A stretch of DNA of 10,355 bases from Dunaliella salina (Eukaryota > Chlorophyta > Chlorophyceae > Chlamydomonadales > Dunaliellaceae). Below are positions 6,466-10,355 of the stretch, piece by piece (position 1 is the stretch's first letter; the number at the start of each line of letters is the position of its first letter). Both the position numbers and the translations under genes were made by a program. The notes beneath the pieces are model-generated. The model was not told the DNA's origin and did no database searches. It worked only from the letters and a program-made list of their open reading frames with translations. Location: the NCBI GenBank assembly GCA_002284615.2, contig MU069777.1, positions 78,692-89,046 on the forward strand, written 5' to 3'.

Positions 6466-7404
6466 GCGCCACCACCACGGGGAACGTACTCGAGAATCGT
6501 CTGTGGCACAGGCGCATTCTGCGCAGGGGGGGACTCAGCAGCCAGCGGGGTTACATCAGCGGATAGGCGCATGTCGGCCGGTGTCTTTAGAGGCCATCGG
6601 ACTTGGATATGTGTCTCAACACGGACTTTGTCCATCAATTAAAGGTCAGAAGGCTGGGGGGATGCTTGCCTGCTCTGCATGCCTGGTGGGTGACAGCAGC
6701 ACTGGATGCAGGGAGAAGCTACTTCCATGCAAGCATGCATGAGCACCACAGCCAGGAGCATTTGTGATTGTATGTGTGTGGAGAATGTGGGAGCCTTTGA
6801 ACTTGTGAGCTGTGGTCAGATATATTGCCCTGAGATGCAGACAGGTTGTGCGCATGACTGAAGCCATTTTATGTTGAGTACCTGTGTTTAGCTTGCCACC
6901 CATCAACCATGCTATGGACTGATCACCCAAGCCACGCTGATAGGGATTGAATGATGTGATGCAACTCTACTTTGCACATTTCTGGCACAAGCACCTGTCC
7001 ATCATGTAAAGAGAACAGAGCATGAGCATGAGAATAGAACAGAGCATGACCATCAGAAGAGAACAGAGCATTAGGAGCACGAGAGTGTGTTGCCTCAGTC
7101 ATGCTGCTCCTGGGATGAGCATATCCCTGGGAGCGGCTGTGATTGTGGGCGTTCGAANAGGCTTCAGAACTGTTGTTGCAAGCTAAGTTGCAGTTTCATG
7201 GCTGTGTATTGAACCATTGCTGATGGGTTAGGGCTCAGGATGTGCCTGTTGTGTGGACATGCTCCTGGCAAAAACTTTGCCACGTTATGCTATGTTGAAA
7301 ACAATTTTTTTTTTGCACACCAGCATTTTTCTGTGAAGCAGGAGAAACATTAAGCAACATTTCTGCCTTTCTTGCCAACAATATTGCTTAATGGGGGGGA
7401 AATG
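6466..7404 (+). other. Internal region of the split-repeat element, no recognisable coding
   Basis: 939 bases separate A1 from B1. The open frames here are short (under 100 codons), overlap on both strands and show no RT, recombinase or gag motif. Visible features are a motif close to AGAACAGAGCATGA repeated about three times (7012-7070), a T9 run near 7305, a purine-rich end (7393-7402), and one ambiguous base (n) at 7158. The right-hand end, from the T run to the purine run, would be the 3' part of the transcript if the A1-to-B2 orientation is correct. Confidence 0.6.
7011..7072. repeat. Degenerate AGAACAGAGCAT repeats (three)
   Basis: Three copies of a motif close to GAGAACAGAGCATGA start near 7011, 7033 and 7058, separated by about 8 to 10 bases of CATGAG-like filler. 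They lie in the internal region of the split-repeat element. Confidence 0.75.
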
Positions 7405-7455
7405 TGACCTGCTTCCAGAACAGTAAAAGTGTAATGACAGTGATTGAGCATGACA
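7405..7455 (+). repeat. Split repeat B1
   Basis: A 51-bp sequence from TGACCTGCTTCCAG to GAGCATGACA, preceded by ATG, which is also the last three bases of A1 and A2. It follows a purine run (GGGGGGGAAA, 7393-7402) that resembles a polypurine tract. Confidence 0.88.
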
Positions 7456-7462
7456 GCTGTCA
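7451..7462. other. 12-bp palindrome at the B1/A2 junction
   Basis: TGACAGCTGTCA is a perfect 12-bp palindrome formed by the end of B1 (TGACA), GC, and the start of A2 (TGTCA). In a circularised split-repeat element the same junction would be the site recombined with the target, so this is the expected place for a recombinase core site. That role is inferred from position only. Confidence 0.5.
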
Positions 7463-7868
7463 CACCAAATTAGTGGCATTGCTGAATCATGGTTCAAACA
7501 AGTGTGTGATGTGTGACATGTATTTAAGTGGGGTTGTTTTATTGGGTTCTCTCTCTTATTTAACCTTCTGTTCCTCCTTTCCTTGAGGTTTGGCTCCGTG
7601 TCTGTTATCCCTGGCCTTGTGCCAGGGGTGCCCTGTCCCTGATGTAACGCTAACATGGTGAAGCTGGTCCACACCTGCTGTGTCTGCCCCAAGAATTCTC
7701 TGTGTGCTGCAGCCAAGCCAGCACTCTGCAGCTACCCCAAGAACAGCTAAGCAGCAGCATGAAGAGCAAGCAGAGTAGCAGTCCACTCGCACCCCAAGCC
7801 CTCAGCTCGAGTGAACCTGTCCCTTGTCGGATGGCTTTTGCCGACTCCGGACGTGAAACCTATTCATG
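7458..7868 (+). repeat. Split repeat A2
   Basis: Second copy of A, starting TGTCACACC two bases after B1 and running directly into B2, with no internal region between. It shares the whole length of A1, including the segment TTGTGCCAGGGGTGCCCT and the CAGCAGCATGAAGAGC block. Confidence 0.88.
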
Positions 7869-7919
7869 TGAGCTGCTTCCAGAATAGTAAAAGTGTAATG
7901 ACAGTGATTGAGCATGACA
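7869..7919 (+). repeat. Split repeat B2
   Basis: Second copy of B with two substitutions relative to B1, ending ...GAGCATGACA at the right edge of the element. The next bases ACCCATTT resume LINE copy 2. Because the last A could belong to either side, the flanking duplication is four or five bases. Confidence 0.88.
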
Positions 7920-7923
7920 ACCC

Positions 7924-8520
7924 ATTTCTACGAGGGGTGTAATTGTATACTCATTGTAAGTGGTACCGGCCACACCAGTTAAGATGATGTGTAGAGTCAT
8001 TTTGTTGTTCCTGTTTGGATTTCTTGAGCTGCGGGTTTTAAGTCTGGTTATGGTGTGAGAATGTTGGGTCACTGCACGCTGTAGAGTGATGAAGGGATTT
8101 GTGCAGGGACAGAATTTTGATTTAACAAGATGTATGTCCCTGTCTTGAGGAGGGATCTTGGAAGGATCAAGGTGAGTTTGTCCGCCAAGAAGAGAGCGAA
8201 CAAAGATAACATTAGAGCGGGTATGGTGCCGGGTAGGGGAGCCAGTACAATTAGGAAAAACCCAGTCTGGAATAGCTCTTGATGTGTTTTCAGAGACCTG
8301 TAAGCCCTGATCCAGGAGCCTCTTGTCACGCAGCCATCCATACCAATAGGAATGAGCCATACCGACCTTTACTGAGGGCTTTTACACAAAGGCTTAGGGC
8401 TGCATGGTGTCTGTTGGTGTGCATCTCGCTGATTGTTGAATTTGTACACCTGAGGAGTATGTGGTCAAAGTGGTCATCACATAATGGGGCATCTTCCAGA
8501 ACTGGACGAGTTCAATTTGG
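7924..8520 (-). pseudogene. LINE 2: nuclease domain and finger, active site lost
   Basis: The frame reads GLQVSENTSRAIPDWVFPN, then RSNVIF where copies A and 3 have RPDA, and DIHLVKSKFC where they have the E-x-K strand. Both nuclease motifs are therefore destroyed (PD to SN, Glu to Lys). Upstream, MHTNRHHAALSLCVKALSK matches copy A, and the finger reads PLC-x5-H-ILLR-C with its first Cys removed by a one-base insertion. In this copy the finger and nuclease sit in one frame up to a stop near 8330, which shows that the copy A frameshift between them is secondary. The last residues of the open frame, toward 7860, come from the inserted split-repeat element. Confidence 0.8.
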
Positions 8521-9045
8521 AAGCATGATTCTGATTGTACAGAGTTTCCATACGACACTAGTAGTAATAAAGTACTTTATTATGTTTATTTGCTGTTCAA
8601 CAGCAAGTTAAAGGGCAATTCCTGGATTTTTCAAGAAGGAATTGCTGACCTCTTTGTTTGCAAGTTGAGAGGTTGGTTGCGACGTTCAATATTTGCTATG
8701 TAGTTGGTGGTATGGCATCGCTAAGCTTCTGCCATCTCTGGTAGTGGTAGCCAGAGGTGTAAGCAGAGCCAAGCTTGTGTTTTTTTGCATGTGTGCTTTA
8801 AGTTTGTCGATGAGGTTGGTAATTTAGTGCGTGGGGAAAGCGTGGGAGCGGTGTACGCCATCGTCTCATGAGGAGGTCTTCAATGAAAGCCAATAAAGAT
8901 TGTGAAAAGGATCCCTGGCATCTGGAAATACAATGTCTGTGGTGTCTGAGAGGGCTGCGGTGCGAACGCAAACATTACCCCCCTCATTACCTGGAACACC
9001 AGAGTGGACTTTGAAAAAATGGATAGGGTGAGGTGAGCGTTCTAA
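8521..9045 (-). pseudogene. LINE 2: last part of RNase H and linker
   Basis: The minus-strand reading from the right is SPHPIHFFKVHSGVPGNEGG, then VCVRTAALSDTTDIVFPDAR and DPFHNLYWLSLKTSS, matching copy A through the same region. The final RNase H Asp (GAD in copy A) is GGN here, and a short deletion removes residues before the catalytic His. The linker 8521-8880 carries many small indels. No open frame longer than a few dozen codons survives. Confidence 0.78.
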
Positions 9046-9180
9046 TGGTTTGTAAAGAAAAGAAAAAGAAAAACTACGTAGGCAGAGAAACTCTCCCTAC
9101 ATCAATTAAGGAAGAGGAGACACTTTGGCTCAGAAAAGAGCCGTGTGCCCACTCCACCACAAGGTATGAAAAAGAGAATG

Positions 9181-9972
9181 CTAATGTGGATCTGGAGGGT
9201 TACTAGAAGCACCTGGTTTTAGAACCTGGCTGTGGGAAGAATTCTTGTTTTCAATAGCGCGGCGTGTGGTGACTAGTTTGTGTGCATATTGTACAGAATG
9301 AGCATGAAGTTGTTGGGCAAGCTTAGTGGCACGATGGTGATCCAGTCCTAGTTGTTTGAATTGCTTGAGGGTGTGCTCTGTGTAAATACTACCACCAACA
9401 CCCATGAGAATAGGGTGGATTGTAACAACTTTAGCGTGAATAAGTTTACACAGGTCTGCATGCTGCTGCTTTGCAGCTTTCAACTGATGCTCAGGCCTTG
9501 TGTCTTCACAGAACTTGATTTCTATCAAGTGCACATGGCGTTCATTCGCATACAATTCATGGGGTTGCCGTTCACTCCTAATCCTGGTGGTCCTCCGCAT
9601 GGACCTGCGCAAAAGGTGTTGTGTTTGGATGGAAGAAACATTGTGAGAAGTTGGCTTGGCATTAAAAGGGGTGATCAAGATAGCATCTGGTCGACTTGTA
9701 TTGAGTCTTTTCCTTTCTTGAAGGTTACGAGGGAAAAAGTGAGCAGGTATAGTTCTATTTGAGGCATGTGTAGTGAGTTGAAGGTTATGTTGTGCAAGTT
9801 TGAAATCGCTTCCAATGTCTGTGTAGACCAGGCCTGCTCCTACAGGGCTTTTGCTGAGTGCTTTTGTAATCATTCTGCCTGCGATGTTATGGTGTTCAGT
9901 TTTCATGTTGGTTCTGGCAGCCTGAGAGCATGTGGAGTGCGCTATCCAAGATGGCAGCCTGGAAGGGGGCAC
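9181..9972 (-). pseudogene. LINE 3: restriction-like PD-(D/E)XK nuclease domain
   Basis: An open frame of 263 codons. It includes MKTEHHNIAGRMITKALSK (compare MHTNRHHAALSLCAEALSK in copy A), RPDA (residues 94-97 of the frame), and HVHLIEIKFCEDT, giving D96, E151 and K153 of the PD-(D/E)XK core. GVGGSIYTE and SSNPPDPH match the family, with a TAG stop at 9183-9181. The spacing between PD and ExK (about 55 residues) is longer than in copy A (about 30) because of an arginine-rich insert, RRSMRRTTRIRSER. The ATG at the start is not the real start: the finger upstream is in another frame, so at least one frameshift near 9945 breaks a once continuous polyprotein. Confidence 0.83.
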
Positions 9973-10355
9973 ATTGGGTCAGAAGACCTTTTGAAACGGA
10001 TTGCATGTTTTTGATTGTAGAGGGTGCCTGTACGATACTGCAGGATAGTACGCTTCATGGGTATGGAAATGTTGGGCAAATGTCTGAAGGCATTGCTAAT
10101 TTTCTTATCCACTTGCGGTAATAAGTTTTGATAGTAAGAGTAGTAACCAGTTCTGGCATTGGCATATCCAAGTTTGTGTTTAGAATGCATGTGGGACTTG
10201 AGAGCACCTTGAAGATTTGGGAGATAGGTGAGTTTAGGGGCAGGTGGGGGACCCGTAGATCTGCCTGCAGCATGCACTCTTTCTTCCTTGGCTATCCAGA
10301 AAATATTTGTAAATGGATTTCCACCAGGACCTGCAACAGGTATCTCGGTGTCTGC
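9944..10355 (-). pseudogene. LINE 3: post-RNase H linker and CCHC finger (partial)
   Basis: The frame is open from the right edge to a stop at about 9944. NPFTNIFWIAKEER at the edge aligns with DPFHDFYWLSLK of copy A just after RNase H. KLTYLPNLQ, SHMHSKHKLGYANARTGYY and LQYRTGTLYNQKHA follow the same linker motifs. It ends CPLPGCHLG then TAG. In the next frame DSALHMLSGCQN supplies the remaining H-x4-C, so the finger C-x4-C-x7-H-x4-C is complete apart from a one-base shift. The RNase H catalytic residues lie outside the window. Confidence 0.8.

Larger units (their letters stand above)
6056..7919 (+). mobile_element. Split-direct-repeat retroelement (A1-internal-B1-A2-B2), non-autonomous
   Basis: Two sequences recur: A (410 bp) at 6056-6465 and 7458-7868, and B (51 bp) at 7405-7455 and 7869-7919. 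Their order is A1, 939 bp of internal DNA, B1, GC, A2, B2. This is the split-direct-repeat arrangement of PAT, Kangaroo (Volvox), TOC (Chlamydomonas) and Ngaro elements, which use a tyrosine recombinase and a circular intermediate. A1 and A2 differ at about 18 bases plus one indel; B1 and B2 differ at two. The outer ends are TGTCA and TGACA. The internal part shows no RT, RNase H, methyltransferase or recombinase, so the element must depend on a partner. ACCC (or AACCC) flanks it on both sides, which is not the usual picture for recombinase insertion. The alternative is two adjacent LTRs, one interrupted. Confidence 0.72.
6051..7923. repeat. Short flanking duplication AACCC
   Basis: AACCC lies at 6051-6055 and 7919-7923. 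If the element ends in TGACA, the duplication is ACCC (6052-6055, 7920-7923). The uninterrupted copy A reads AAGACCCAG here, with one ACCC. Confidence 0.7.
5600..9045 (-). mobile_element. LINE copy 2, split by the 6056-7919 element
   Basis: Two blocks, 5600-6055 and 7920-9045, align end to end with LINE copy A. The left block carries the 3' tail, 3' UTR and the end of the nuclease; the right block carries the rest of the nuclease, the finger, the linker and the last part of RNase H. Copy A is continuous where copy 2 is split (near 2905-2925 in A), so this is one LINE interrupted later. Copy 2 is 5'-truncated within RNase H near 9045. ATGGCTTGTA at 5586-5595 and ATGGTTTGTA at 9045-9054 match at 9 of 10 bases and are candidate target duplications. 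It is more decayed than copy A. Confidence 0.85.
9055..10355 (-). mobile_element. LINE copy 3, diverged subfamily, runs off the right edge
   Basis: A third minus-strand LINE with the same order: tail of AAAAG-like units (about 9055-9078), a 3' UTR of roughly 110 bases, nuclease, finger, linker and the end of the RNase H region. Its protein is clearly related to copies A and 2 but diverged throughout, and its 3' UTR shares little with theirs beyond the A/G tail and a CTACG motif, so it belongs to a different subfamily. It is the best preserved nuclease frame in the window. Its 5' part lies beyond 10355. Confidence 0.85.

Noticed and set aside
6464..7866. Classical LTR reading: LTR from TGTGACC to CCTATTCA, with a TGGCGCC primer site and a GGGGGGGAAA polypurine tract
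   Set aside because: The boundaries look good locally, but then the left LTR lacks its first 51-54 bases and an extra copy of those bases follows the right LTR, exactly where the host duplication falls. The split-repeat order explains all four repeats without extra events. I also could not match the putative primer site to a tRNA 3' end with a normal T-loop.
6154..7887. Paired small open frames on both strands (about 60-90 codons) that recur in A1 and A2
   Set aside because: They recur only because A is repeated. They carry indels and substitutions without codon bias, and no motif of a known family is visible.
9352..9762. 136-codon plus-strand open frame
   Set aside because: Antisense to the LINE copy 3 nuclease, which carries the conserved motifs.
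1..10355. CRISPR arrays, bacterial operons, rRNA or tRNA genes
   Set aside because: No regularly spaced repeats, no ribosome-site-linked gene strings and no cloverleaf or rRNA core motifs were seen; the repeats present belong to eukaryotic transposons and microsatellites.

Overview
This window is repeat-rich nuclear DNA from a eukaryote. It holds no bacterial operon, rRNA or tRNA that I can see, and almost all of it is accounted for by degenerate transposable elements nested in or stacked against one another. The mix (a chromodomain Ty3/gypsy element, LINEs carrying RNase H plus a restriction-like nuclease, a split-direct-repeat element, AC/GT microsatellites, fairly balanced base composition) suits a green alga or another lineage with similar elements. 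The host assignment is an inference of low to moderate confidence.

Layout. 1-83 is an AC/GC microsatellite. 84-440 holds no recognised element, only an unidentified minus-strand open frame that could be a host exon. 440-2246 (+) is a Ty3/gypsy chromovirus remnant in the order protease, start of reverse transcriptase (RT), a deletion, integrase, chromodomain, with many stops and frameshifts. Its integrase is split by a 107-bp LINE 3' end (1086-1192) flanked by an 8-bp duplication. 2247-2560 is unassigned. 2561-5595 (-) is LINE copy A: end of RT, RNase H, CCHC zinc finger, a PD-(D/E)XK nuclease, a hairpin-bearing 3' UTR and an AAAAG-type (CTTTT on the sense strand) tail. Its RNase H is split by a 664-bp insertion (4285-4948) with imperfect terminal inverted repeats and a 5-bp duplication.

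5600-9045 (-) is LINE copy 2, a relative of copy A. It is cut in two by a 1,864-bp element at 6056-7919 with the order A1-internal-B1-A2-B2. That is the split-direct-repeat arrangement known from PAT/Kangaroo/TOC/Ngaro-type tyrosine-recombinase retroelements (DIRS order). The internal part codes for nothing recognisable, so the element looks non-autonomous. 9055-10355 (-) is LINE copy 3, a more diverged relative that runs off the right edge.

History. The chromovirus was hit by a LINE tail. LINE copies stacked head-to-tail, each 3' tail next to the 5' end of its neighbour. Copy A then received the TIR insertion and copy 2 the split-repeat element. None of the coding regions looks intact. The observations most worth following are the split-repeat element, the precise and possibly intron-like TIR insertion, and the RNase H + zinc finger + nuclease LINE family with its simple-repeat tail.
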